Positions 45,665 to 54,608 of a stretch of 64,000 nt of DNA are shown piece after piece; the stretch's first letter is position 1; each line of letters starts with the position of its first letter. The notes below the pieces were generated by a model, which was given only the letters and a program-made list of their open reading frames with translations, ran no database searches and was not told where the DNA came from. The stretch spans positions 124,001-188,000 of the forward strand of contig JAKOQB010000187.1 in the NCBI GenBank assembly GCA_029778535.1, given 5' to 3'. A program made the position numbers and the translations under genes. This DNA comes from Pseudomonadota bacterium (lineage in GTDB: Bacteria; Pseudomonadota; Gammaproteobacteria; Burkholderiales; Burkholderiaceae_F).

Positions 45665-46309
45665 TCACTGCTTCCGGCCCAGCAGCTTGAATGCGTGCGT
45701 CCAGTGATTGTTCTGGAAGCCGTAGGTGATCCACAGCATCGCCAGCGGCTCCAGCAGACGCGCGCCTTCGATGCCGCCGATGTCGATCGATTCCCAGCCG
45801 AAGCGGTCGAGGATATCGAGCACCTGCCGTTTCGCCTGTGCGTCGTTGCCGGCGATGAACATCGTCGGCGGGCCGCCCGGCAGTTGCGGCCCGACCATGT
45901 GGGTCGCGGTGACGATGTTGAACGCTTTGACCACCTGCGCGTCCGGCAGCCAGCGCTGCACGATTTCGCCGGCCGAAGTGGTGTGTCCGACCGCGAGCTT
46001 CGGCATGCCGCCGGAGAAGTCGAGCGGGTTGGTCACGTCGATCACGAGCTTGCCGGCGAGGTTGGCGGCGCCCGCGAGCTGAAGCGCGCTTTCGGTGCCG
46101 CTCCAGGCGGTCGCGAGCACCGCGAAGTCAGCAGCACGCGCCGCGTCCGCGTGGGTGGCCGCGCGCGCTTTGCCGGCGGCGGCGACTGCGTCCTTTGCCT
46201 TGGCGCCGCCCGGATCGCGCGTGCCGAACACGATTTCGTGTCCGAGGCCGAGGAATCCCCTGGCCAGCGACTGGCCGACGACACCGGTACCGAGGATGGC
46301 GACTTTCAT
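45665..46309 (-). CDS. NADPH-dependent oxidoreductase (F420-reductase-like dinucleotide-binding)
   Basis: A 214-residue single Rossmann-domain protein: VAILGTGVVGQSLARGFLGLGHEIVFGTRD contains the GxGxxG, and ATAWSGTESALQLAG, KLVIDVTNPLDFSGG and VVKAFNIVTATHM are family blocks. It is related to coenzyme-F420:NADP reductase-like proteins (Pfam F420_oxidored); in proteobacteria these probably use other flavins. ATG 46309 follows AAAGGAG. It is divergent from a LysR regulator, which may control it. Confidence 0.88.
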   Translation of the reverse strand: MKVAILGTGVVGQSLARGFLGLGHEIVFGTRDPGGAKAKDAVAAAGKARAATHADAARAADFAVLATAWSGTESALQLAGAANLAGKLVIDVTNPLDFSGGMPKLAVGHTTSAGEIVQRWLPDAQVVKAFNIVTATHMVGPQLPGGPPTMFIAGNDAQAKRQVLDILDRFGWESIDIGGIEGARLLEPLAMLWITYGFQNNHWTHAFKLLGRKQ

Positions 46310-46403
46310 CGATGCTCCTTTCATTGCGGGTTGCGATGACGGCAGTGTCGGCCCGCGCGTAGCATCAGTCCAATCGATTAAACAAATTCCTGGCATCAAC
46401 CGC

Positions 46404-47336
46404 GTGGATATTGATCGGCTCGACCTGAACCTGCTGCGCGTCCTCGACGCGCTGCTCGAGGAGCGCCACGTCACGCGCGCCGCCGCGCGGCTGAACCTGA
46501 CGCAGCCGGCGGTGTCGGCGGCGCTGGCGCGGCTGCGCGCGCGCTTCGGCGACCCGCTGCTGGTGCGCGGCCGCGGCGGGCTCGTCGCCACGTCGCGGGC
46601 GCTGGAACTGGCGCCGCGCGTGCGCGCGCTGATGAGCGAGGCGGCGGCGCTGCTGGCGGCGCCGGCGCGCTTCGATGCGCGGCAGGCGCGGCGCCGCTTC
46701 ACGCTGGCGGCGACCGATTACCTGCAGACGCTGCTGCAGCCTTGGCTCGCGCGGCTGCCGGCGGCCGCGCCGGGGGTCGATCTCGCGCTGATCGCGCCGG
46801 ACATCGAGCGCCAGCTCGCGGGCATGGAGCGTGGCGAGATCGATCTCGCGATCCTGAACCTGCAGCGCACGCCGGCGCTGCTGCGCTCGCGTGCCGTGCT
46901 CGCGGAGAACTTCGTCGTCATCGGCCGCCGCAGCCATCCGCGTCTGAAGCGCACGCTGTCGCTCGATGCGTTCTGCGCGCTCGAGCACGTGCTGGTCAGT
47001 CCGCGCGGCGGCGGCTTCAGCGGTCAGACCGACGAGGCGCTCGCGGCGATCGGGCGCGCGCGGCGCGTGCGACTGTCGGTGCAGACGTTCGCACCGGTGG
47101 TCGACCTGGTCGCGTCGTCCGACCTGATCGCGGTCTACCCCGAGCGACTCGCGCGCCTGGCCGCGCCGCGGCTGAAGATCGTCGCGCCGCCGCTGCCAAT
47201 TCCGGGGTTCACGATGGTCGCCGCCTGGCACGAGCGCGTGCAGCGCGATCCGGCGCACCGGTGGCTGCGCGCACAGCTGCACGCCGCGCTGGCGCCGAAC
47301 GGGCGGTTGCGCACGAGTTCTACACTCGACGCGTGA
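46404..47336 (+). CDS. LysR-family transcriptional regulator
   Basis: From GTG 46404 the protein has 310 residues. The N-terminal winged HTH reads DLNLLRVLDALLEERHVTRA with QPAVSAALARLRARFGDPLL, typical LysR. The C-terminal effector domain follows. It is divergent from the oxidoreductase gene; the 46310-46403 gap includes ATCGATTAAACAAAT, a plausible LysR-type T-N11-A site. It most likely regulates that gene in response to a small molecule. Confidence 0.92.
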   Translation: MDIDRLDLNLLRVLDALLEERHVTRAAARLNLTQPAVSAALARLRARFGDPLLVRGRGGLVATSRALELAPRVRALMSEAAALLAAPARFDARQARRRFTLAATDYLQTLLQPWLARLPAAAPGVDLALIAPDIERQLAGMERGEIDLAILNLQRTPALLRSRAVLAENFVVIGRRSHPRLKRTLSLDAFCALEHVLVSPRGGGFSGQTDEALAAIGRARRVRLSVQTFAPVVDLVASSDLIAVYPERLARLAAPRLKIVAPPLPIPGFTMVAAWHERVQRDPAHRWLRAQLHAALAPNGRLRTSSTLDA

Positions 47337-47965
47337 TGAGGAGCCAGATCGATCACCTGGTGGTCGCGTGCGCCGATCTCGAACAGGGCGCCGAGTGGAT
47401 CGCGCAGCGACTCGGCGTCGAAGCGCAGCTTGGCGGCAAGCACGCGCTTATGGGCACGCACAACCGGCTGCTGAAGCTCGGCGCGCGCAGCTATCTCGAG
47501 CTGATCGCGCTCGACCCGGAGGCGACCGCGTCGCGCCCGCGCTGGTTCGCGCTCGACGATCCGGCTGTGCAGCGGCGCGCGCGAGAACAGCCGTTCCTGC
47601 TGACCTGGGTCGCGGCGACGACGAGCATCGTCGAGGCGACCATGCAGCTCCCGGAGCTGGGCGAGATCATCTCGGCGTCGCGCAATCAGTTCACTTGGCG
47701 CATCACGGTGCCCGACGACGGACGGCTGAACTTCTCCGGCGTGCTGCCGACGCTGATCGAATGGGACGGCGACGCGCATCCGTGCGACGTGTTGCCGGAC
47801 CGCGGCTGCGAACTGCTCGAGCTGCGGCTGTCGCATCCGGCCGCGAGCAGCATCGTGCCGATGTTCCGCGCGCTGCGGCTGGTCGGCGCGGTGGAACTGC
47901 GGCCGGGGCCGATCGAGCTTGTGGCGCGGATCCGTACGCCGCGCGGCGAGGTCGTCTTGAAGTAA
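47336..47965 (+). CDS. VOC-superfamily (glyoxalase-like) protein
   Basis: A 209-residue protein of the Glyoxalase_3-like group: MRSQIDHLVVACADLEQGAEWI, HALMGTHNRLLKLGARSYLELIALDPEA. The first half is a VOC module; the second contains a degenerate copy. No metal triad is fully clear. The ATG overlaps the LysR stop (TGATG), so the two are co-transcribed. Function unknown. Confidence 0.82.
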   Translation: MRSQIDHLVVACADLEQGAEWIAQRLGVEAQLGGKHALMGTHNRLLKLGARSYLELIALDPEATASRPRWFALDDPAVQRRAREQPFLLTWVAATTSIVEATMQLPELGEIISASRNQFTWRITVPDDGRLNFSGVLPTLIEWDGDAHPCDVLPDRGCELLELRLSHPAASSIVPMFRALRLVGAVELRPGPIELVARIRTPRGEVVLK

Positions 47966-47966
47966 C

Positions 47967-48974
47967 TCAGAGCGTCACGCGCGGCAGCGTGAACAGCGGC
48001 TCGACGCGGCCGACCACGGTGCCGCGGTAGTTGGTGATCCGCGGCCGCGCGTACTTCGCCAGCGGCGTCGCTGCCGCATCGCCGAGCAGGGCGAGCAGTT
48101 GCAGCACCTCGACGGTTGCCGCGAGCAACGCGCGCGTGTTGCCGTCGGCGACACGGATCGCGATGCCGATGCCCTTGCTGCGAACGCCGATCGCCTGCAC
48201 GCCGTCGGCGCCGATCTTGGTGACCCAGTCGCCCCGGCCCGCCTGCATCAGCGCCAGATCGCTGCGCGCGGTGCCCGACACCAGATCGGGATGCCGCGTC
48301 ATCGCGTAGGCGAGCGCCGCATACTCGGGCGTCTTGCCGGTCGCCAGATCGCAGAACGCGGCGGCGAGTCCCGCCAGCGGAAGCGCGAAATTCGGCGCGC
48401 TGCAGCCGTCGATGCCCATCGGTGGCTCGGCGTTTCCCGCATACCCGCGCACCACATCGCGCACGCGCCGCTGCAGCGGCGCGTCGGGATCGAGGTAGCT
48501 GCGTGTCGGCGCATCGTGCAGCCGGCACCAGGCGAGAAAGCCGCTGTGCTTGCCGGAGCAGTTGTGATGCAGCTGGTTCCAGTGCGCGGCGGGCGGCGCC
48601 TGCGTGCCCGTGTGCACGTAGTACGTCGGCGGATGGCAGCCGCACTGCAGGTCGGGTTCGGCGAGCCCGATGCGGTCGAGCATCCGCTGCACGGTCGCGA
48701 CGTGGATCGCCTCGCCGCTGTGGCTTGCGCACATCAGCGCCAGTTCGTGCGACGTGAAGCCGAAGCGGCTCATGCCGCCATCGGCCACGAACGGCAGCGC
48801 CTGCAAGGGCTTCAACGCCGAGCGCGTGAAGTTGAACGCGGTCGGATCGCCGAGGCCGGCGACCAGTTTGCCGGCCGAATCGACCACCGCGATCGAGCCG
48901 ATGTGCACCAGTTCCGCCAGGTCGCCGCGCGTGGCGACGACCAGCGGTACGTGCGCCGGCACCGGGGCGGTCAT
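47967..48974 (-). CDS. L-asparaginase II-type amidohydrolase
   Basis: A 335-residue protein of the Rhizobium etli-type asparaginase family (Pfam Asparaginase_II): VATRGDLAELVHIGSIAVVDS, FTRSALKPLQALPFV with the Ser-Lys, LMCASHSGE, and HHNCSGKHSGFLAWC. These enzymes hydrolyse asparagine and related compounds and are unrelated to the E. coli fold. The ATG overlaps the stop of the diiron-protein gene (ATGA), so it is the last gene of the long lipid-type cluster; its role there is unclear. Confidence 0.9.
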   Translation of the reverse strand: MTAPVPAHVPLVVATRGDLAELVHIGSIAVVDSAGKLVAGLGDPTAFNFTRSALKPLQALPFVADGGMSRFGFTSHELALMCASHSGEAIHVATVQRMLDRIGLAEPDLQCGCHPPTYYVHTGTQAPPAAHWNQLHHNCSGKHSGFLAWCRLHDAPTRSYLDPDAPLQRRVRDVVRGYAGNAEPPMGIDGCSAPNFALPLAGLAAAFCDLATGKTPEYAALAYAMTRHPDLVSGTARSDLALMQAGRGDWVTKIGADGVQAIGVRSKGIGIAIRVADGNTRALLAATVEVLQLLALLGDAAATPLAKYARPRITNYRGTVVGRVEPLFTLPRVTL

Positions 48975-49828
48975 GCGGGCTGGGGAGCCGCTGCCAGCCG
49001 TGCCGCCACTTCCTTGCGATAGCGATTCAGCTCCTGCACCGACGCGAAGGTGCGCTCGAACAGCAGGCTCATGTTGTGCAGGATGCGCTCGATGACCTTG
49101 TTCTCCCACACGTCATCGAACTTGATCTGCTGGTCGAGCCAGCGTTCGAGCCATTGCGGGTCGGGCAGCCGCGACTGCACGGTGTCGCGCGGGAAGTGCT
49201 TCTCGCTCACGTGCAGGTTGGTCGGGTGCAGCGCCTTCGCGGTGCGCTTGGCGCTCGCCATCAGCACGCCGATCTTGGAGAACGCCGCGCGCGCGCCGTC
49301 GCCCAGCTCGGCGAGGTACTTCTTCATGTAGCGCAGGTACGCGCCGCCGTGGCGCGCCTCGTCCTGGCTCAGCAGCCGGTAGATGTGCTTGATCACCGGC
49401 TCGGTGTGCCACTCGGCTGCGCGGCGGTACCAGTGGTTCAGCCGGATCTCGCCGCAGAAGTGCAGCGTCAGCGTCTCCAATGCTGGCGCCGGGTCGAATT
49501 CGAAGCGCACGTTGTGCAGTTCGTCGTGCGTCGGCACGAGGTCGGGCCGGAAGCGGCGCAGGTACTCCATCAGCACCAGCGCGTGCTTCTGCTCCTCGAA
49601 GAACCAGACCGACATGAAGGCGGAGAAGTCGGAGTCGTGGCGGTTGTCGCGCAGGAACATCTCGGTGGCCGGCAGCGCCGACCACTCGGTAATGGCGTTC
49701 ATGCGGATTGTCTGCGCCTGCTCCTCGGACAACTTCGACGCGTCGAACTGCGACCACGGTACGTCCGTTTCCATGTTCCAGCGCACCGCTTCGAGCGATT
49801 TGAACAGTTCGGGATACAGCATGGTCAT
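48971..49828 (-). CDS. ferritin-like diiron protein (acyl-ACP desaturase-like)
   Basis: A 285-residue helical protein. Four iron-ligand helices are visible in the order found in acyl-ACP desaturases: Glu48 (NAITEWSAL), Glu79-x2-His82 (FFEEQKHAL), Glu127 (FCGEIRLNH) and Glu157-x2-His160 (QDEARHGGAY). It would bind a diiron centre and activate O2. It lies 17 nt after the NTF2-like gene in the LitR-linked cluster, making it a candidate oxygenase or desaturase for the modified fatty acid. No family member of known function could be identified by eye. Confidence 0.82.
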   Translation of the reverse strand: MTMLYPELFKSLEAVRWNMETDVPWSQFDASKLSEEQAQTIRMNAITEWSALPATEMFLRDNRHDSDFSAFMSVWFFEEQKHALVLMEYLRRFRPDLVPTHDELHNVRFEFDPAPALETLTLHFCGEIRLNHWYRRAAEWHTEPVIKHIYRLLSQDEARHGGAYLRYMKKYLAELGDGARAAFSKIGVLMASAKRTAKALHPTNLHVSEKHFPRDTVQSRLPDPQWLERWLDQQIKFDDVWENKVIERILHNMSLLFERTFASVQELNRYRKEVAARLAAAPQPA

Positions 49829-49845
49829 CCCCCCATCGATGAGCT

Positions 49846-50271
49846 TCAGTGCGAGGCGCGGCGCTTCAGCCCGCGCATCAGACCTCCCAGCACCGGAAGT
49901 TTCTCATATAGTTCCTCGGCTGCGTCCCAGTAGTCGCGCTGGTACTGGATACGGCCGTCGGCCGCGAGCCGCAGGTGGCTGGCACCGCGGATCACGTGCG
50001 GCGCGCGCGTGAAGCGGCGCAGCCGGAAGTGGAATTCCCAGGTCAACACAGCGCCGCGCTCGTCGCCGATCACTTCCAGGATCACGAAGCGCGGCGCATG
50101 GACCTGCACGAACATCCGCGCGAAGATACGCTGGATCGCCTCGACGCCGCGCACCTCGTTGAACGGGTCCTTGAAGTACGCATCGGGCGCATACACGGCG
50201 TCGATCCGCGCGAGGCTCGCCTCCTCGATCGTTTCGAAGTAGCGGCACACGAGCGCGAGCGCTTCGCTCAT
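49846..50271 (-). CDS. NTF2-like (SnoaL-type) protein
   Basis: A 141-residue alpha+beta barrel protein: ALVCRYFETIEEASLARIDAVYAPDAYFKDPFNEVRG, HLRLAADGRIQYQRDYWDAAEELY. NTF2-like folds bind small hydrophobic ligands or act as isomerases and cyclases. The ATG overlaps the preceding SDR stop by four bases. Proteins of this type accompany the SDR/DUF3833/cfa gene set in many proteobacteria. The molecular role is unknown. Confidence 0.85.
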   Translation of the reverse strand: MSEALALVCRYFETIEEASLARIDAVYAPDAYFKDPFNEVRGVEAIQRIFARMFVQVHAPRFVILEVIGDERGAVLTWEFHFRLRRFTRAPHVIRGASHLRLAADGRIQYQRDYWDAAEELYEKLPVLGGLMRGLKRRASH

Positions 50272-51041
50272 TGGCCGGTGGCGCGCCGCACGGCGGCGAA
50301 CTGCAGCCGATACGGCAGCAGGCGCGCGAGCTTCAGCCAACGCGTAAAGCGCTTCGGATAGTGGATTTCGAAGCGCCCGGCGGCGATGCCGTCGAGCGTG
50401 GCGCGCGCGGCGGCGTCGGACGGCATCAGCGCCGGCATCGCGAAGTCGTTCTTCCGAGTCAGCGGCGTGTCGACGAAACCGGGGTTGATCAGGTACACCC
50501 CGATGCCGTGCGGATGCAGGTCGCCGTACAGCGACTCGGCCAGATTGATCAGCGCCGCCTTGCTGGCGCCGTAGATCAGCGACTTCGGCAGTCCCACGTA
50601 GCCGGCCACCGACGACACGATGCCCACGCCGCCCGCGCGCTGCGCCAGCAGCGCCGGGATGATCGCGTCGAGACAATTCAGAACGCCGATCAGATTCACC
50701 TCGAGCAACCGCTTTGCCGCTTCGAGATCGAACGACTGCGCGCGCATCTCCACATGCGTGCCGGCGACGATCAGCGCCAGGTCGTAGCCGCCCCAGCGCG
50801 CGCCGATCGCGGATGCGGCGCGCTGCACGCTGGCGCGGTCGGTGATGTCGCATTCGGCGACCAGCACATTGGGCGCATCGCCGGCGAGCGCATCGAGCAG
50901 ATCGCGGCGGCGCGCCGACAGCGCGACGCGCGCACCGCGCACGAGCAGTTCCTGCGCGATCGCGGCACCGATGCCGTACGACGCCCCGATCACCCAGACG
51001 CGCCGGCCGGCGAAGCTCGAGATGCGCGGATTCAGGCTCAT
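50268..51041 (-). CDS. short-chain dehydrogenase/reductase (lipid cluster)
   Basis: A 257-residue SDR. Cofactor motif GASYGIGAAIAQELL (18-32), substitution IVAGTH at the NAG position, Ser in GIVSSVAGYVG, and YGASKAALINLAE. LSARRRD after strand 2 suggests NADPH. It sits in the LitR-linked cluster with four-base overlaps on both sides. Its counterpart in Rhodobacter (near RSP_1087) belongs to the sigma-E/singlet-oxygen regulon. It likely reduces a fatty-acid-derived carbonyl, but this is inference. Confidence 0.9.
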   Translation of the reverse strand: MSLNPRISSFAGRRVWVIGASYGIGAAIAQELLVRGARVALSARRRDLLDALAGDAPNVLVAECDITDRASVQRAASAIGARWGGYDLALIVAGTHVEMRAQSFDLEAAKRLLEVNLIGVLNCLDAIIPALLAQRAGGVGIVSSVAGYVGLPKSLIYGASKAALINLAESLYGDLHPHGIGVYLINPGFVDTPLTRKNDFAMPALMPSDAAARATLDGIAAGRFEIHYPKRFTRWLKLARLLPYRLQFAAVRRATGQ

Positions 51042-51568
51042 GTCAGCTTGCGGAAGGAAATGAAGATTTCGCCGACGCGCACGCCAAAGTACGACATCAC
51101 CGCGCGGTTCAGCAGCACCTGCTCGTCGATCAGGAACATCCAGTCGTCGAACGCGATGTGGAACGTGCGGCCGGCGTCGGTCTTAAGCGCGAACGTGTAG
51201 GTCCAGTTGAGCGCGTTGCCACTGACCGTGCCGGTGGCCGCGCCGACCACGTCGGCCGCGGTGCCCGTCCACTTGCCCGGCGCGCCGGCCGGCCGCAAGG
51301 TCCACACGCGCCTTGCCTTCTTTCCGTCGGACCAGACGAAGTCCTCTTCGAGCGTGCCGACGCCGTCGCGCCAGCTTCCCTTGATCGTGACCACGAAGCG
51401 GCGCTGCACTTCGCCCGCGCGACTCATCACCACACCGTGGCCGATCAGGTTGCCAGCGAAGTAGCGTTGCAGGTCGAGGGCCGGCTGCTGCGAGTAGACC
51501 TGCGGGTCAACTGACGCGCAGCCCGCCAGCAGCGCGGCGATCAGGATCGCGAACAATCGCTTGAGCAT
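51038..51568 (-). CDS. DUF3833 lipoprotein
   Basis: A 176-residue protein with a lipobox signal (FAILIAALLAGCASVDP). The mature part is an eight-stranded lipocalin-like DUF3833 domain: LDLQRYFAGNLIGHGVVMSRAGEVQRRF, GTLEEDFVWSDGKKARRVWTL and HIAFDDWMFLIDEQVLLNRA. It could carry a lipid between membranes. ATG overlap with the SDR gene. Confidence 0.92.
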   Translation of the reverse strand: MLKRLFAILIAALLAGCASVDPQVYSQQPALDLQRYFAGNLIGHGVVMSRAGEVQRRFVVTIKGSWRDGVGTLEEDFVWSDGKKARRVWTLRPAGAPGKWTGTAADVVGAATGTVSGNALNWTYTFALKTDAGRTFHIAFDDWMFLIDEQVLLNRAVMSYFGVRVGEIFISFRKLT

Positions 51569-51575
51569 GGCGACC

Positions 51576-52856
51576 TCAGAAGCGCCGGCGGCGCCAGGCG
51601 AGCAGCAGCAGCGCAGCCGCGGCCAGCTTGAGCAGACACGGAACGACCGCGTACGTGAGCGACAGCGCGTGCAGCGCGTCCGGATCGCGGCTGCCGGGGG
51701 CGTAGCCAATCGCGCCGAGCAGCGGCAGCGCGAGGCCCGCGGCCAGCGCGAGATTCAACTTGTTGACGAAATTCCACAGGCCGAAGTACGCGCCTTCGCG
51801 CGCGCCGCGATGGCCGTTGGCGTCGATCACCCGCGCCAGCAGCGCCGGCGGCAAGGCGAGATCGGCGCCGAGCGCCGCGCCCGACAGCGCGCAGATCGCG
51901 GCATACGCGGCGAGATCGCCGCTCGCCAGTGCGTAGGCCCAGACGAACGCGGCGACCGCCGCGACCATGCCGCCGAGCCAGGCCGCGTGCAGCCCGAAGC
52001 GCGCCGCGGCGCGCACCCACAGCGGCATGCTGGCGGCGCCGGCGACGAAGTACAGCGCGAGGAACAGGCCGGAGTGGTGCTCGAGCTGCAGCCGATCGGC
52101 GATGAAGAACAGCACCAGCGTGGCCGGGATCGCCGCGGCAATGCCGTTGCCGACGAACACCGCGAGCAGCCAGCGAAAGCGCGGCGAGCCGAGCGGCACC
52201 GCGATGCCGGCGAGGCCGTGCGCCCCGCGTGTGCCGGCGTGAGGCGCCGGACGCGGCGATCGGCGCAGCAGGAAAAGGAGCGCGAGCGCCAGCGTGACGA
52301 GAAACAGCACGATCAGCGACGGTATGCCGAGCGCCTGCGGCAGCGCGGCGGCGAGCACGACGCCGATCAGCCCCGCGCCCTCGCGCGCAGCGGTGATGCG
52401 CGTCCGTCCCGCGTCGTCGCGCGCGAGCTCCGAGCCCCACGACTGGTAGGCGATCGACGCCAGGCTGTAACCGAGGTAGCTGGCGGTCAGCGTGAGCGCC
52501 AGCCACAGCGCGGTCGCATGCGGCGTCCAGTCGGCGGGCGGACTGAAGAGCAGCGCGAAGCCGATCGCGAGCGGCGCGCACGCGATCAGGATCGGCCGCA
52601 CGTAGCTGCCGATCCGGCGGTGCGCGTCGACCCACGCGCCGAGCAGCGGGTCGGCACACGCGTCGAGCAGGCGCGTGCCGAGCAACAGCGCGCCGATCGT
52701 CGCCAGCGCCAGCCCCGTCTCGTCCGCGTAGAAGCGCGGCACCAGCACGTATACCGGCAGCGCCATCATCGCCAGCGGCAGGCCGAGCGCGGCGTGCGCG
52801 AGCAAACCGCTCATGCCGATGTGCGCAGGCCGGACGGTCGCATCAACCGTGCTCAT
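51576..52856 (-). CDS. MFS transporter (GPH sugar-cation-symporter-like)
   Basis: A 426-residue 12-segment carrier of the GPH/MFS_1-like group: LPVYVLVPRFYADETGLALATIGALLLGTRLLDACADPLLGAWVD holds the conserved R...D-x2-DP loop, and TRITAAREGAGLIGVV the central signature. The same class of carrier lies in the Rhodobacter sigma-E lipid gene set, so its cargo may be a lipid rather than a sugar. Its start overlaps the stop of the upstream chalcone-isomerase-like gene by four bases. Confidence 0.92.
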   Translation of the reverse strand: MSTVDATVRPAHIGMSGLLAHAALGLPLAMMALPVYVLVPRFYADETGLALATIGALLLGTRLLDACADPLLGAWVDAHRRIGSYVRPILIACAPLAIGFALLFSPPADWTPHATALWLALTLTASYLGYSLASIAYQSWGSELARDDAGRTRITAAREGAGLIGVVLAAALPQALGIPSLIVLFLVTLALALLFLLRRSPRPAPHAGTRGAHGLAGIAVPLGSPRFRWLLAVFVGNGIAAAIPATLVLFFIADRLQLEHHSGLFLALYFVAGAASMPLWVRAAARFGLHAAWLGGMVAAVAAFVWAYALASGDLAAYAAICALSGAALGADLALPPALLARVIDANGHRGAREGAYFGLWNFVNKLNLALAAGLALPLLGAIGYAPGSRDPDALHALSLTYAVVPCLLKLAAAALLLLAWRRRRF

Positions 52857-53413
52857 CGCTGTGCTTCGAGCTGTTCGAACAGGGTCGCGCGCAGTTGCGG
52901 CGCGCGCGTGCGCTCGTCGAGCCAGATCGAAAAGAACGCGCGCGCAAACTCCGGGTCGTCGACCGCACCGATGAAGCGGCCGTCGAAGTAGAAGTGCGCG
53001 CCGACGCGCGGAAGATGCACGCCGGCCAGCTTGCGTCCGGCATCGACGTCGGGAAAGAGCTCGACCATTCGCGCGTGCCAGCGCCGGCGCTGCAGGTCGT
53101 TGCCGAAGCGCAGGCGTTCGATCTCGTCGAGACTGGCGTCGGCGATCGCACGCCCCTTCAGCGCGCGCGCGTACTGCAGTTCGAGCACGAACGGCTGCGC
53201 GAGCGGTGCGCGCGTGTCGTAGCCGCGCGGGACATACAGGTGGGCGTCGTAGACGCGGAATCCGAACCAGGTCAGCCGGCCGGGCCCGGCGACCTGCACG
53301 TCGGAGATGTAGTTGCGCACAAGCGCCGGGGTCGCGGCCGCCACACCCGTGTGCAGCGCCAGCGCCGCTGCGACGAACCTAGCCGGCGTGAACCAGCGTG
53401 TACTGCGTGACAT
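52853..53413 (-). CDS. chalcone-isomerase-like exported protein
   Basis: A 186-residue protein with an N-terminal signal peptide (FVAAALALHTGVAAA) and a chalcone_isomerase-like fold domain (VQVAGPGRLTWFGFRVYDAHLYVPRGYDT, LELQYARALKGRAIADASLDEI). Fold relatives in plants are fatty-acid-binding proteins, so a lipid-binding role is attractive. Its start lies inside the 3' end of the fatty-acid methyltransferase gene (35-nt overlap), consistent with strict coupling. Confidence 0.9.
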   Translation of the reverse strand: MSRSTRWFTPARFVAAALALHTGVAAATPALVRNYISDVQVAGPGRLTWFGFRVYDAHLYVPRGYDTRAPLAQPFVLELQYARALKGRAIADASLDEIERLRFGNDLQRRRWHARMVELFPDVDAGRKLAGVHLPRVGAHFYFDGRFIGAVDDPEFARAFFSIWLDERTRAPQLRATLFEQLEAQR

Positions 53414-54608
53414 CGGTGTTGCCTTCGGCGAACGCTGCCTCGCAGTACGCGAGATAGAAATTCCACAGCCGGATGAAGCGCTCGTCGAAGCCGAGCGCGC
53501 GCACCGCAGTTTCCTGCGCCGCGAACTGCGTGCGCCACGTGGCCAGCGTGCGCGCGTAGTGGCGGCCGAACGAATGGGCGTTGACGATCTTCAGTCCGGC
53601 GCGTTGCGCGTGCGCGGCGAAGACGCTCGGCGACGGCAGCATGCCGCCCGGAAAGATGTACTGCTGGATGAAGTCGGTGCCGCGGCGATAGCGTTCGAAC
53701 AGCGCATCAGCGATCTCGATCGTCTGCACGCACGCGCGTCCGCCGGGCGCGAGGCACCGCTTCAGCGTCTCGAAGTACGCGGGCCAGTACGCCTCGCCGA
53801 CGGCCTCGAACATCTCGATCGACGCGATGCCGTCGTAGCGACCGTGTTCGTCGCGGTAGTCCTGCAGTTTGAGCGTGGCGTCGAGCCCGTCGCGCGCGAG
53901 GCGCTCGTGCGCAAACGAAAGCTGCGCCTGGGACAGCGTCAGTCCGGTTACGCGCTGTCCGGCACGCGCCGCAGTAACCGCGAACTCGCCCCAGCCGCAG
54001 CCGATCTCGAGCACGCGTGAACCACGCGCAAGCGCAAGTTCGTCGAGCACGCGTGCGTACTTGGCGCGCTGCGCGGCCTCGAGCTCGCGGGCGCTGGCGG
54101 GCCGGTGCGGATCGCGCGCTTCGCTGAACAGCGCGCTGGAGTAGGTCATCGACCGGCCGAGCCACAGCGCATAGAAGTCGTTGCCGAGGTCATAGTGCGC
54201 ATGGATGTTCTTCCTCGACTGCGCCCGCGTGTTGCGGTTCAGCCAGTGGCGGATGCGGTACCAGAGCCTGCCCGCGCTGCTGCCGTAGATCACCTGCTCG
54301 GCCGCGCTCCGGTTGCGAATGAAGAGCGCGAGCAGCCGCGCGAGGTCGGACGTCGACCAGTCCCCGGCGATGTACGACTCGGCAAAGCCGATGTCGCCGC
54401 TCTTGAGCGCGGCGGCGAGCGGGTTCCAGTTCGCCAGCGCGAGGTCCGCGCACGGCGCGCCCGATCCGAACAGCGCCTGCTGCCCGTCGGGAAAGCGCAG
54501 ATGCAGCGAGCCGCGATCGAGGCGAGCCAGAAGACGCAGCAGCCAGCGCCGGCGCAGCGGCAGCGCAATCGACGCAGCGGGTGCGGGGGCAAGGGCGAAC
54601 TCGTTCAT
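53379..54608 (-). CDS. cyclopropane-fatty-acid synthase family methyltransferase
   Basis: A 409-residue SAM-dependent methyltransferase acting on unsaturated phospholipid acyl chains. NIHAHYDLGNDFYALWLGRSMTYSSALF is the family opening, VLEIGCGWGEFAVTAAR motif I, SIEMFEAVGEAYWPAYFETL and FIQQYIFPGGMLPS later blocks. It could make a cyclopropane or, like UfaM of Rhodobacter, a methylated fatty acid. Its position behind DUF1365 and the FAD oxidoreductase favours the latter type. Four-base overlap with DUF1365. Confidence 0.94.
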   Translation of the reverse strand: MNEFALAPAPAASIALPLRRRWLLRLLARLDRGSLHLRFPDGQQALFGSGAPCADLALANWNPLAAALKSGDIGFAESYIAGDWSTSDLARLLALFIRNRSAAEQVIYGSSAGRLWYRIRHWLNRNTRAQSRKNIHAHYDLGNDFYALWLGRSMTYSSALFSEARDPHRPASARELEAAQRAKYARVLDELALARGSRVLEIGCGWGEFAVTAARAGQRVTGLTLSQAQLSFAHERLARDGLDATLKLQDYRDEHGRYDGIASIEMFEAVGEAYWPAYFETLKRCLAPGGRACVQTIEIADALFERYRRGTDFIQQYIFPGGMLPSPSVFAAHAQRAGLKIVNAHSFGRHYARTLATWRTQFAAQETAVRALGFDERFIRLWNFYLAYCEAAFAEGNTDVTQYTLVHAG

